From Armatimonadota bacterium (GTDB taxonomy: Bacteria; Armatimonadota; UBA10988): 8,492 nucleotides of DNA. A program made the position numbers and the translations under genes. The stretch lies in NCBI GenBank assembly GCA_016183835.1, contig JACPDV010000243.1, forward strand, positions 1 through 8,492, read 5' to 3'. How positions within the stretch are numbered: the first letter of the stretch is position 1; every line of letters starts with the position of its first letter. The notes beneath the pieces were generated by a model. That model saw only the letters and a program-made list of their open reading frames with translations, was not told the origin of the DNA and made no database searches. Below are positions 1 through 6,372 of this stretch, one piece after another.

Positions 1-1035
1 ACGATGGGCTACCCGCAGGGCGTGTTCGGCGGGGGCTACCTGGTGCCCAGCCCGCCTTACTTCGCCGAGCAGACGTGGGGCGCGTTTCTGGCCCTCTTCG
101 TGACCGCGGTGTGGACCGCGCGAGAGCACCTGGTCGGCGTCTGGCGGCGGCTCCTCGACGGCCGGAGCCGGCCCGGCGACGTGGGCGTGCGGTGGGCCAC
201 CGCCGGCCTGCTCTTGGGCGTCGGCGGAGTCCTCTTCCTGGGGCAGGTCGCCGGCCTCCCGCCGCTCTTCGGGCTGGTCTACCTGGGGCTCTACCTGGCC
301 TTCAGCACGGCGCTCACCCGGATGCGCGCCGAGCTCGGCCCGCCGACCCACGAGATGGCGTTCATGGGGCCCAACCAGCTCGTGATCGACTTCGGCGGGT
401 CGTACGGTCTCCCGGCCAAGACCATCGTCGCGATGAGCACCACGTTCTACTTCTTCAACCGCATCCACCGCACGCACCCCATGCCATCGGAGCTGGAGGC
501 GGTCAAGCTGGCGGAGCGGAGCGGCACCGACCAGCGTTGGATGTTCGCCGCGCTGCTCCTGGCGGTGGTGGCGGGCAGCGTGGCGGCGCACCTGGTCAAT
601 GTCTACCTGGGCTACCGCTGGGGCGCGCCGGCGGCCGGGTACGCGCAGAGCGGCGTGGTGAACGACCTCGTCGGCCACCCACGGCGGCCGAACCAGGCGG
701 GGATGCTCTTCGTGGCCCTCGGGTTCAGCCTCGTCATGGGGCTCAACGTGCTGCGTTTCCACCTGCCCTGGTTCACGCTCCACCCGGTCGGCTATGCCCT
801 GGCGATGAACTTCGGCGTGGACTACTACTGGCTTGGCCTGCTGGTGGCCCTGGCGCTGAAACGGGGCGTCCTGCGCGCGGGGGGCCTGAAGGGCTACCGC
901 CGGCTGCACGCCGCGATGATCGGCGTGATGCTGGGCGAATACGCGGTGGGCGCGTTCTGGTCGATCGTCGCGATGGTGTGGCGGATCCCGACCTACACCA
1001 TCTCGATCAACGGACGGCTGGGGTGGATGCAGTGA
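1..1035 (+). CDS. DUF6785/DUF6784-like polytopic membrane protein, C-terminal part
   Basis: An open frame enters from the window edge and ends at TGA 1033-1035, so the 5' end is missing. The first ATG (position 4) has no upstream sequence to judge and is probably internal. The visible 343 residues hold about six hydrophobic segments (residues counted from that ATG: near 26-40, 64-84, 86-104, 180-202, 232-250, 264-286, 302-326). Between segments three and four are RMRAELGPP at 106-114 and, after a histidine-rich stretch, a polar helix reading PSELEAVKLAER at 161-172. These resemble, from memory, the large DUF6785 family with a DUF6784 C-terminal domain, whose members are usually around 600 residues, so roughly half is absent. 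Substrate and function are unknown; a transporter-like role is only a guess from the topology. The nearest downstream element is a palindromic repeat that may terminate transcription. The membrane-protein call is secure, the family less so. Confidence 0.75.
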   Translation, partial: TMGYPQGVFGGGYLVPSPPYFAEQTWGAFLALFVTAVWTAREHLVGVWRRLLDGRSRPGDVGVRWATAGLLLGVGGVLFLGQVAGLPPLFGLVYLGLYLAFSTALTRMRAELGPPTHEMAFMGPNQLVIDFGGSYGLPAKTIVAMSTTFYFFNRIHRTHPMPSELEAVKLAERSGTDQRWMFAALLLAVVAGSVAAHLVNVYLGYRWGAPAAGYAQSGVVNDLVGHPRRPNQAGMLFVALGFSLVMGLNVLRFHLPWFTLHPVGYALAMNFGVDYYWLGLLVALALKRGVLRAGGLKGYRRLHAAMIGVMLGEYAVGAFWSIVAMVWRIPTYTISINGRLGWMQ

Positions 1036-1062
1036 GGGGGCGAGTGACTGGAATCTCGGGAG

Positions 1063-1168
1063 CCCCCTCCCCTGCGAAGCGGGGGAGGGATGGGGTGGGG
1101 GTTTCCGGCCGGTTCGCGGTAGCCGGCGGACCCCCCTCCCGCCTCCCCCCGCTTCGCAGGGGGAGGAG
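1063..1168. repeat. Palindromic MITE/REP-like repeat with imperfect inverted arms
   Basis: Two imperfect inverted arms of about 40 bp flank a short core. The shared arm core is CCTGCGAAGC at 1071-1080 and its complement GCTTCGCAGG at 1151-1160. Each arm also folds on itself: CCCTCCCC 1065-1072 pairs with GGGGAGGG 1082-1089, and CCTCCCCC 1142-1149 pairs with GGGGGAGG 1159-1166. A CCGGC/GCCGG pair lies in the centre. No open reading frame in it looks real. Dispersed repeats of this C-rich/G-rich type occur in many GC-rich genomes and are often mis-called as small proteins containing PLRRGGG. It lies 27 nt after the membrane-protein stop and may act as a transcription stop. No target-site duplication was identified. 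Confidence 0.7.
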
Positions 1169-1216
1169 CAGACAAGACTCCCGGCACTGCCAATCACTCC
1201 CGTGAGGGGCGGCGAG

Positions 1217-1245
1217 TTGCCCGGAGACAGAGAATAGGGTATTCT
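1217..1245 (+). promoter_or_regulatory. Predicted promoter of the ATPase gene, probably leaderless
   Basis: TTGCCC at 1217-1222 and TATTCT at 1240-1245 are separated by exactly 17 bp, the ideal spacing for a sigma-70-type promoter. The -10 box ends 7 nt before ATG 1253, which places the expected transcription start at about 1252-1253, on or next to the start codon. No Shine-Dalgarno-like sequence precedes the ATG. The box matches are moderate (TATTCT matches 4 of 6 in TATAAT), so this is a prediction. Confidence 0.5.
1231..1245. promoter_or_regulatory. Perfect palindrome over the -10 region, candidate operator
   Basis: AGAATA (1231-1236), GGG, TATTCT (1240-1245) is a perfect 6+6 inverted repeat that contains the predicted -10 box. 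AGAATA recurs at 1263-1268, just inside the coding region and exactly 32 bp away (about three helical turns), followed by the imperfect half ATACTC. A dimeric regulator could bind here, perhaps the product of the gene itself, but no DNA-binding domain is visible in that product. The site is unusually AT-rich for its surroundings. Confidence 0.4.
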
Positions 1246-1252
1246 GCGCACC

Positions 1253-2626
1253 ATGATGGCAGAGAATAGCGATACTCCATACGTCCCTCGGGTACCGGAC
1301 GCGGACATCCGGGAGTACCTGGACCGCGCCGAGACCCACAAGCCGGTGCTCCTCGTCGAGGGCGCCCGACAAGTGGGCAAAACGCGACTCGTCGAGGAGG
1401 CCCTCCGCGGCCGCGCCGAGCACGTCGTCGCTCTCAACCTGGAGCGCGACGCCCTGGCCCGCTCCCGGATCGACCGCTGCCGCGAGTTCGCCGAGTTCGC
1501 CGAGCTGCTCCGCGACGACCACGCCTTCACTGGCGCCGCCGGCGAGACGCTCTTCATCGACGAGGCACAGGAGAGCCTGAGGCTGGGCGGCTTCGTCCGC
1601 TTCATGAAGGAAGACTGGCCGCGCGCCTCGGTGGTGCTGTCGGGCTCGACCCTGACCCGCCTCTTCCGACCGGACCAGCGCTACCCGGTGGGCCGGGTCG
1701 AGCGGCTGGTGGTGCGGCCGTTCGCGTTCAGCGAGTTCCTCGCGGCTCACGGACAGGACCACCTGGTGGCGATCGTGCGCGACACGGAGCCGGAGGCGAT
1801 CAGCGCGCAACGGCACGAGCGGCTGCTCGACTGGTTCGACCGGTTTCTTCAGACCGGTGGGTTGCCGCAGGTCGTCCTGGCCCACGCCGCCGGCCGCGAC
1901 CCGGACCCATCGTTGGCGCGCCTCGCGGCCGACTACGAACAGGACTTCCTCAGGCTGTTCGGCGAGGACCAGCTCGCGGTGGTGCAGATGTGCCTGCGCG
2001 CCGTCGCGCTGCTGGCGGGCTCGGCGTTCAAGAACACCGCCGTGGTGCCGAACGCGAGCACGTCGGTCAGCGCACAGGTCAGCCAGATCCTCGCCCGACT
2101 CGAGGCGTGGCACCTGGTGCTGCGTGCCGACCAGTACGGCCCGTCGCCCGAGGCCACGCACCGGCACCTGCCCAAACGGTATCTGTTCGACTCCGGCCTG
2201 CTGCGCCACCTCCGCGAGACGGCCATCCCGTCGGTCAAGTTGGCCGAGTCGGCGCCGGCGCTGCGGGCCTTGCTGGGCGGGGTGCTGGAGAACCAGCTCG
2301 CGCTGGATCTCGCGCGGCAGCACCAGCCCCTGGCCGGTTGGAAGCGCTCCGCGAGCGGGAGCGAGATCGACTTCGTCCACCGGATGCCCGACGGGAGCGA
2401 GCTGCCCGTCGAGTGCAAGGCCGCGTTGCGCGCGGACGCGAGGCACTTGCGCGGGCTGCGCGCGTACCTGGATCAGTACGCCGTGGAGACCGGCGTGTTG
2501 GCGTCGTGCGCGCCGTACAGCGAAACCCGCTTCCCCGACGGCAAACGGATCCTGTGGTGGCCGTTGTACCTGGCGGAGCGGCTGTCCTACAACGCCGCCT
2601 TCACCGCCGCCAGCGCCGCGTCGTAG
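1253..2626 (+). CDS. AAA family ATPase with C-terminal DUF4143 (PD-(D/E)XK-like) domain
   Basis: The 457-residue protein has the AAA_14/DUF4143 arrangement. The N-terminal P-loop NTPase part shows Walker A GARQVGKT (37-44), Walker B LFIDEAQE (100-107) with D103 and E104, and a sensor-like VVLSGST (127-133). The region RVERLVVRPFAFSEFL (148-163) is typical of this family. The DUF4143 part (about 225-395) has a winged-helix-like stretch ending in the LFDSGLLRHL motif (311-320), then E346, EIDF with D373, and ECK (E387, K389), which match a PD-(D/E)XK nuclease core. Proteins of this type are common, often in variable genomic regions, and their biological role is unsettled. ATG 1253 is followed at once by a second ATG at 1256; there is no ribosome binding site, and the promoter fits a leaderless message. 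The 3' end overlaps tpx, on the opposite strand, by 40 bp. Confidence 0.92.
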   Translation: MMAENSDTPYVPRVPDADIREYLDRAETHKPVLLVEGARQVGKTRLVEEALRGRAEHVVALNLERDALARSRIDRCREFAEFAELLRDDHAFTGAAGETLFIDEAQESLRLGGFVRFMKEDWPRASVVLSGSTLTRLFRPDQRYPVGRVERLVVRPFAFSEFLAAHGQDHLVAIVRDTEPEAISAQRHERLLDWFDRFLQTGGLPQVVLAHAAGRDPDPSLARLAADYEQDFLRLFGEDQLAVVQMCLRAVALLAGSAFKNTAVVPNASTSVSAQVSQILARLEAWHLVLRADQYGPSPEATHRHLPKRYLFDSGLLRHLRETAIPSVKLAESAPALRALLGGVLENQLALDLARQHQPLAGWKRSASGSEIDFVHRMPDGSELPVECKAALRADARHLRGLRAYLDQYAVETGVLASCAPYSETRFPDGKRILWWPLYLAERLSYNAAFTAASAAS

Positions 2627-3093
2627 TCGGGGTGGTCGGTCACCTCGGGGACAATCTCCTGGTAGACCAGGGTGCCCGACCGGTCGACCACGAACACCGC
2701 GCGGGCGAGCAGCTTCAGCTCGTCGATCAGCACGCCGTAGCGCAGTCCGAACTCGCGGTCCTTGTAGTCACTGACTGTCAGGATCCGCTCGGAGCCCGTG
2801 GCGCCGCACCAGCGCTTGATGGCGAACGGCAGGTCGAGGCTCACGTTGGCCACCACCACGTCCGCGCCGAGCGCCGCGGCCTCCTGGTTGAAGCGCTGCG
2901 CCTGCAGGTCGCAGACCGGCGTGTCGAGCGACGGGGTGACGCTGACCAGAACGACTTTGCCCAGCAGCTCGCTGCCCTGCAACGGCTGCATGTCGACCTT
3001 GGTCACTCTCACGTCGGGCGCCGGCTGCCCAGTCTGCAGAGCGGGCCCCATCAGGTGCAGCGGATTGCCTTTAAACAGCACGGTGCGAGCCAT
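2587..3093 (-). CDS. tpx: Thiol peroxidase Tpx (atypical 2-Cys peroxiredoxin)
   Basis: The 168-residue protein reduces hydrogen peroxide and organic hydroperoxides using thioredoxin as electron donor. It starts with the family's TVLFKGNP and is of normal length. The peroxidatic cysteine is C61 in SLDTPVCD, with the catalytic threonine T58. The resolving cysteine is C96 in RWCGATG. The conserved arginine near 131 (LARAVFVVD) completes the active site. No signal peptide is visible; the E. coli enzyme was named for the periplasm but is generally treated as cytoplasmic, and this one lacks an export signal. The start ATG 3093 has an AAAGGAG ribosome binding site 6 nt upstream. It lies 46 nt after dapF on the same strand and is probably cotranscribed. 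Its last codons overlap the convergent ATPase gene. Confidence 0.96.
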   Translation of the reverse strand: MARTVLFKGNPLHLMGPALQTGQPAPDVRVTKVDMQPLQGSELLGKVVLVSVTPSLDTPVCDLQAQRFNQEAAALGADVVVANVSLDLPFAIKRWCGATGSERILTVSDYKDREFGLRYGVLIDELKLLARAVFVVDRSGTLVYQEIVPEVTDHPDYDAALAAVKAAL

Positions 3094-3099
3094 CGATTG

Positions 3100-3106
3100 C
3101 TCCTTT
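3100..3106 (-). promoter_or_regulatory. Ribosome binding site of tpx
   Basis: On the - strand the sequence reads AAAGGAG, 6 nt before ATG 3093-3091. This is the strongest Shine-Dalgarno match in the window and fixes the tpx start. Confidence 0.85.
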
Positions 3107-3139
3107 GCGGCCCCCTCAGTATGCGGCGGGTACCCGGGT

Positions 3140-3982
3140 TCAGTCCGCCGTTTCGCCGACGAACACCGTTTCGGCCGGACCGGTCATGATCACCCGGTTG
3201 TCGGCCTCACGCCATTCGATGTCGAGATCCCCACCCTCCAGGTGAACCGTGGCGCGCCGCTCGGCATGGCCGTTGAGCACCGCCGCCACCAGGCTGGCGC
3301 AGGCGCCGGTGCCGCAGGCCAGGGTCCGCCCGGCGCCGCGCTCCCAGACCCGCATGGTCAGCTCGCGAGGGTTGTCCACCCGGACGAACTCCACGTTAGT
3401 CTTGTTGGGGAAGCGCTCGTGGCGCTCGATCATCGGCCCCCACCACTCCAGCCGGATGCCCTTCAGCTCCTCCACGAAGAGGACGCAGTGCGGGTTGCCC
3501 ATCGACACGCAGGTGATCTGCATGGGGTCGTCGTCGACCTGCAGGTAGGCGTCCACCACGCGCTCGGCGCCCTCATCGGCGTTGAAGGGAATGTCCTCGG
3601 GCCGCAGCCGCGGCTCGCCCATGTCCACCGCCACGCGCGCCGCGCGGCCGCCGTCGTAGGCCACGAAGCGCGGCCGGATCACCCCGCCAAGGGTCTCGAT
3701 GCTGACCTCGTCGCGCGGATCGAGGCCCTCGTCGCGGAGGTACTTGGCGAAGCAGCGGATGCCGTTGCCGCACATGCCGGCCTCGGAGCCGTCGGAGTTG
3801 ATCACCTGCATCCGCCAGTCGCAGGTGTCGCTCTCGAGGAGCAAGAGGAGGCCGTCGCCGCCCACCCCGAAGCGCCGGTCGCAGAGCCGGCGCGCCGCGG
3901 CGCGCCAGTCCGCGGAGCCGGTGCAGCGGGCGTCGATCAAGCGGAAGTCGTTGCCCAGTCCGTGCATCTTCACAAAGCGCAT
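3140..3982 (-). CDS. dapF: Diaminopimelate epimerase
   Basis: DapF converts LL-diaminopimelate to meso-diaminopimelate in the cytoplasm, for lysine synthesis and peptidoglycan cross-links, without a cofactor. The 280-residue length is typical. All hallmark motifs are present: KMHGLGNDF (5-13), FGVGGDGLL (38-46), the first catalytic cysteine C71 in GMCGNGIRC, MGNPHCV (161-167), and the second catalytic cysteine C223 in ACGTGACAS. The two half-domains have the normal spacing. ATG 3982 has AGGA at 3991-3994, 8 nt upstream. The gene begins only 14 nt after the hfq stop, with its ribosome binding site inside that gap, so cotranscription and possibly translational coupling with hfq are likely. Presence of this enzyme implies DAP-type peptidoglycan or lysine synthesis through meso-DAP. 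Confidence 0.97.
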   Translation of the reverse strand: MRFVKMHGLGNDFRLIDARCTGSADWRAAARRLCDRRFGVGGDGLLLLLESDTCDWRMQVINSDGSEAGMCGNGIRCFAKYLRDEGLDPRDEVSIETLGGVIRPRFVAYDGGRAARVAVDMGEPRLRPEDIPFNADEGAERVVDAYLQVDDDPMQITCVSMGNPHCVLFVEELKGIRLEWWGPMIERHERFPNKTNVEFVRVDNPRELTMRVWERGAGRTLACGTGACASLVAAVLNGHAERRATVHLEGGDLDIEWREADNRVIMTGPAETVFVGETAD

Positions 3983-3996
3983 ACGTCGTGTCCTGC

Positions 3997-4257
3997 CTAG
4001 CTCTCTTCGGTCTCAGGCTTGTCGTCGGCCCACCGCAGCCCCTCGGGCATGCGCGCCATCGGCTGCACGGTGGTCACCGCGTGCTTGTAGATCATCTGCT
4101 GCCGCTGATCGTCTTCCAAGAGGATGGTGAAGTTGTCGAAGGCGCGCACGAAACCGCGGAGCTGCACGCCGTTCACCAGGTAGACAATACAGCGCACGTT
4201 CTCGTGCCGGCACAGGTTCAGGAAAGCTTCCTGCACATTAGGGGTCGACTTCGCCAC
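3997..4257 (-). CDS. hfq: RNA chaperone Hfq
   Basis: The product forms an Sm-fold hexamer that pairs small RNAs with mRNAs. It has 86 residues from the GTG start at 4257. This start is chosen because the family's N-terminus (VAKSTPNVQEAFLN) begins there and GGGAG lies 7 nt upstream; a longer frame continues upstream but looks non-coding. Q9 and the Sm1 motif VYLVNGVQLRG are present, as is the Sm2 motif YKHA (58-60 region). NGVQLRG and DNFTILLE match the Bacillus-type sequence more closely than the E. coli type (NGIKLQG). The rim segment reads CRHEN where E. coli has RRER, leaving one arginine. A short acidic tail (DDKPETEES) ends the protein. It is followed by dapF and tpx, not by hflX, and miaA is not upstream as in E. 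coli. Confidence 0.96.
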   Translation of the reverse strand: MAKSTPNVQEAFLNLCRHENVRCIVYLVNGVQLRGFVRAFDNFTILLEDDQRQQMIYKHAVTTVQPMARMPEGLRWADDKPETEES

Positions 4258-4264
4258 GCACCTG

Positions 4265-4269
4265 CTCCC
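4265..4269 (-). promoter_or_regulatory. Ribosome binding site that decides the hfq start
   Basis: GGGAG on the - strand lies 7 nt before GTG 4257-4255. It supports this GTG as the start over upstream in-frame ATG codons, which would add a low-complexity extension absent from Hfq proteins. Confidence 0.75.
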
Positions 4270-4290
4270 CGGATACCCATCGGGCAGCGC

Positions 4291-4304
4291 AGGTCGCGTG
4301 ACCT
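4291..4304. promoter_or_regulatory. Short inverted repeat in the hfq leader region
   Basis: AGGTC (4291-4295), GCGT, GACCT (4300-4304) is a perfect 5+5 inverted repeat, 33 nt upstream of the hfq start. It could be an operator or a small RNA hairpin. No convincing promoter boxes were found in the 103 nt between the kinase stop and hfq. Repeats this short are expected by chance, so confidence is low. Confidence 0.25.
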
Positions 4305-4360
4305 CACTCGCCCGCCAACCCGCGCGCCGCGGCCCAGGGCCGCCCGGCCCGCATCGTACC

Positions 4361-5761
4361 TCAGTTTCCCGAAGCGCCGTCCAGTTGGCGCTCGACGGCT
4401 GCTTCCGCCTGCGCAGCATCCCGCTCCACCGGGATCCGAATGGTGAACACGGAACCCTTGCCCAGCGCGCTCGCCACCGTGATCTCGCCGCGATGCGCCT
4501 CCACCACGTTCTTCACGATGCGCGTGCCCAGCCCGGTGCCGCCCGGCTTGCTGCTCTTGGTGTCTTTGGTGAACAGCCGCTCGAGGATGTCCGCCGGAAT
4601 GCCCTTGCCGGTGTCGCCCACCTCGATCAGCAGGTGCTCGGCCCCGTCGAACCACCGCTCATCCCGCACCAGGGCCGTCGTGACCCACACCCGGCCGCCG
4701 TCGGGCACCTCCGGGATGGCGTTGTTGACCAGGTTGTAGATGCAGTTGTACATCTGCTTCTGGTCGAGCATCACCTCGGGCACGCCGCGGTCCAGCCCGG
4801 TCAGGTCGATGGCGATGTCGCGCCGCTCCGCCACCAGCCGCAACGGCGTGGCCACCGCCTCCACCACCACGTTGACGCACGTTGGCTCGAACGCCGGCTC
4901 GGCCACGATCCCCTTGACGCAGTCGGCGATCTCGCGCACCCGCGCCTGCACCTGATCGGCGCCGTCGAGGAACATCTTCACCGCTTCCGGGTAGAACTCG
5001 CGGAGCACCACGCAGACGTGCTGCAGCCGCGCCCCGTGGCCCTCGTCCAGCTCGCCGGCGAAGCCGTCGAGGTCCTCAAAGAACGACTCGAACATCATCT
5101 CGAGGGTCTGCGCGCAGACCGAGACCGGCGTGATCATGTTCTTCACGTCGTGGCTGATGTCGCCCATCAGCTTGACCACGACCGCCAACTGCGCCTCGAG
5201 GTAGAGCCGCGCGTTCTCGATGGCCGACGCGGCCTGGGCGGAGAGGATCATCAAGGTGTCGATGTCGTGCTCGTCGAAGAACCCGCCACCCTCCTTGTTG
5301 AGGATCTGCATCACCCCCACCGGGTCGCCCTCGATGCTCTTCAACGGCACCGTGACCATGTTCTTGGTGTGGTAATGGGTGACCGCGTCGATGCCCTCGA
5401 AATGGCTCTTGTCCTGCCTCACGTCCTCGGTGATCTTGGCCTGCCCGGTGCGGTAGACCTCGCCGGCAATGCCCTGCCTGGGGTCCAGCGTGCGCCCGGT
5501 GAGGATCGGCGCCGCCTCGCCCACCACGTAGCTGAAGTGCAGCATCCGGTCGGCCTCTTCGTAGATGAGGATCGACCCGGCGTTGGCGTGGACAGCGTCC
5601 AGGCAGCTCGTCAGCGTCTCGCGCAGGATCTCGTCGAGATCGGTCTTGGAGGAGAGCGCCGCGGTGATGCGGCGCACCGCGTCGAGCTGACCATTGCGCT
5701 CGGCCAGCTCACGCTGCAGGCTCTCGAGGCTGCCGTCGTGGCTGTGACTGTCGCTCGACAT
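4361..5761 (-). CDS. Soluble GAF-domain sensor histidine kinase
   Basis: The 466-residue protein begins with a short coiled-coil-like stretch (about 12-36), then a GAF sensor domain (about 40-187, ending AASAIENARLYLEA). Next come the H box GDISHDVKN (200-208) with phospho-acceptor H204, the N box YNLVNNA (342-348), the G1 box VGDTGKGIP (381-389), LFTKDTKS, and the G2 box GGTGLGTRIVK (407-417). No transmembrane segment or signal peptide is seen, so it should sense a cytoplasmic ligand or redox/gas signal through GAF. The spacing of about 140 residues between H box and N box is longer than usual and contains an extra helical region (about 224-275). No response regulator gene is visible, so it is an orphan kinase here. 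ATG 5761 has only a weak GGGG at 7 nt upstream. Confidence 0.94.
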   Translation of the reverse strand: MSSDSHSHDGSLESLQRELAERNGQLDAVRRITAALSSKTDLDEILRETLTSCLDAVHANAGSILIYEEADRMLHFSYVVGEAAPILTGRTLDPRQGIAGEVYRTGQAKITEDVRQDKSHFEGIDAVTHYHTKNMVTVPLKSIEGDPVGVMQILNKEGGGFFDEHDIDTLMILSAQAASAIENARLYLEAQLAVVVKLMGDISHDVKNMITPVSVCAQTLEMMFESFFEDLDGFAGELDEGHGARLQHVCVVLREFYPEAVKMFLDGADQVQARVREIADCVKGIVAEPAFEPTCVNVVVEAVATPLRLVAERRDIAIDLTGLDRGVPEVMLDQKQMYNCIYNLVNNAIPEVPDGGRVWVTTALVRDERWFDGAEHLLIEVGDTGKGIPADILERLFTKDTKSSKPGGTGLGTRIVKNVVEAHRGEITVASALGKGSVFTIRIPVERDAAQAEAAVERQLDGASGN

Positions 5762-5823
5762 CTGGGTACCCCGCCGGTGTACCGTTTCGCCGCCGGTCGC
5801 CCGTGTCCTTCTTGAGTGCTGAG

Positions 5824-5845
5824 CCGCGCCACTCGGGGTGCGCGG
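5824..5845. other. Hairpin between the SRPBCC gene and the kinase gene
   Basis: CCGCGC (5824-5829) pairs with GCGCGG (5840-5845); two further pairs form inside with one bulged base. It lies 10 nt after the SRPBCC stop on the - strand. There is no run of U after it, so it is a weak terminator candidate at best. The rest of the 93-nt gap shows nothing recognisable except the weak kinase ribosome binding site. Confidence 0.35.
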
Positions 5846-5854
5846 CCGGCGGAG

Positions 5855-6319
5855 TCAAGCGGGCCGGGCCTCTTCCGCCCGGCGCTTGAGCCCGGCCTGG
5901 ATGCCGTCGGTGCTGTCCTGCACCTTCTTCAACACCAGCTTCTGGATCAGCGGACCGATCAGGGGCACGTCGTAGCGGTAGCGCACCACCAGGCTGACCA
6001 CCGTCGCCTCGCCGTCGGGCTCGAACCGCCACTCGCCCTCGTACTCGTCCCAGTCCCCCTGGATCAGCTCGAACCGGCAGAGGCGCGCCGCATCGTCCCA
6101 CACGTCGCGCTCGGTCCAGTGCAGCTTGCGCCGGAATTCCGGAAGCAGACCGACCCATACCGAGACCGTCGCCAGCCCGCCCGGCGACTCCTCGCGCTCG
6201 GTGACCGCGATGCTCTCCACGTCGCCGATGTACGCGGCAAGGCCCTCCAGGTCCTGCGCGGCCCGGTAGACGGTCTCCACGTCCGCGTTGACCCGTACGG
6301 TGCTCGCCACCTCGCGCAT
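5855..6319 (-). CDS. SRPBCC (polyketide cyclase / COQ10-like START) family protein
   Basis: The 154-residue protein shows the helix-grip pattern of the SRPBCC superfamily. An N-terminal strand (EVASTVRVNADVETVYRAA, 3-21) leads into the typical 'vYr.a.Dle.l..yi.dVesi.v.er' region (18-43). Antiparallel strands follow, with WTERDVW (68-74) and DEYEGEWRFEP (91-101), then a long amphipathic C-terminal helix (about 121-150). Members bind hydrophobic ligands such as ubiquinone or polyketides, or act as cyclases; no ligand can be assigned here. ATG 6319 has GGAG at 6328-6331, 8 nt upstream, held in the loop of a small hairpin (GCGCTG 6322-6327 with CAGCGC 6331-6336). It follows the PhyH gene by 53 nt on the same strand and is probably cotranscribed. 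The family call is good; the function is open. Confidence 0.86.
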   Translation of the reverse strand: MREVASTVRVNADVETVYRAAQDLEGLAAYIGDVESIAVTEREESPGGLATVSVWVGLLPEFRRKLHWTERDVWDDAARLCRFELIQGDWDEYEGEWRFEPDGEATVVSLVVRYRYDVPLIGPLIQKLVLKKVQDSTDGIQAGLKRRAEEARPA

Positions 6320-6372
6320 CGGCGCTGCTCCAGCGCGCAGCGTACCACGTCGCGAGGTCCCGGGCAACCGCC

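Noticed and set aside
993..1193. A small - strand open frame rich in proline, arginine and glycine across the repeat
   Set aside because: It is a translation of the palindromic repeat, a known source of false small genes.
1007..2446. A 479-residue open frame on the - strand opposite the ATPase gene
   Set aside because: It is the GC-rich shadow of the ATPase gene, shows no domain, and runs into the palindromic repeat.
3120..3129. A 10-base direct repeat TATGCGGCGG also found at 7131-7140, both in gaps between - strand genes
   Set aside because: Ten bases shared in a GC-rich 8.5-kb window is within chance, and the flanks do not match.
4330..4342. CGGCCC-A-GGGCCG palindrome between the kinase stop and hfq as a terminator
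   Set aside because: The loop is too small, there is no U-run, and such short GC palindromes are expected here.
4258..4419. An N-terminal extension of Hfq reaching an upstream in-frame start
   Set aside because: The extension is low complexity and unlike Hfq; GTG 4257 has a good ribosome binding site and gives the normal protein length.
5764..5771. GGGTACCC palindromes at 3128-3135 and 5764-5771 as a shared regulatory site
   Set aside because: They are short, their positions relative to genes differ, and the flanks are unrelated.
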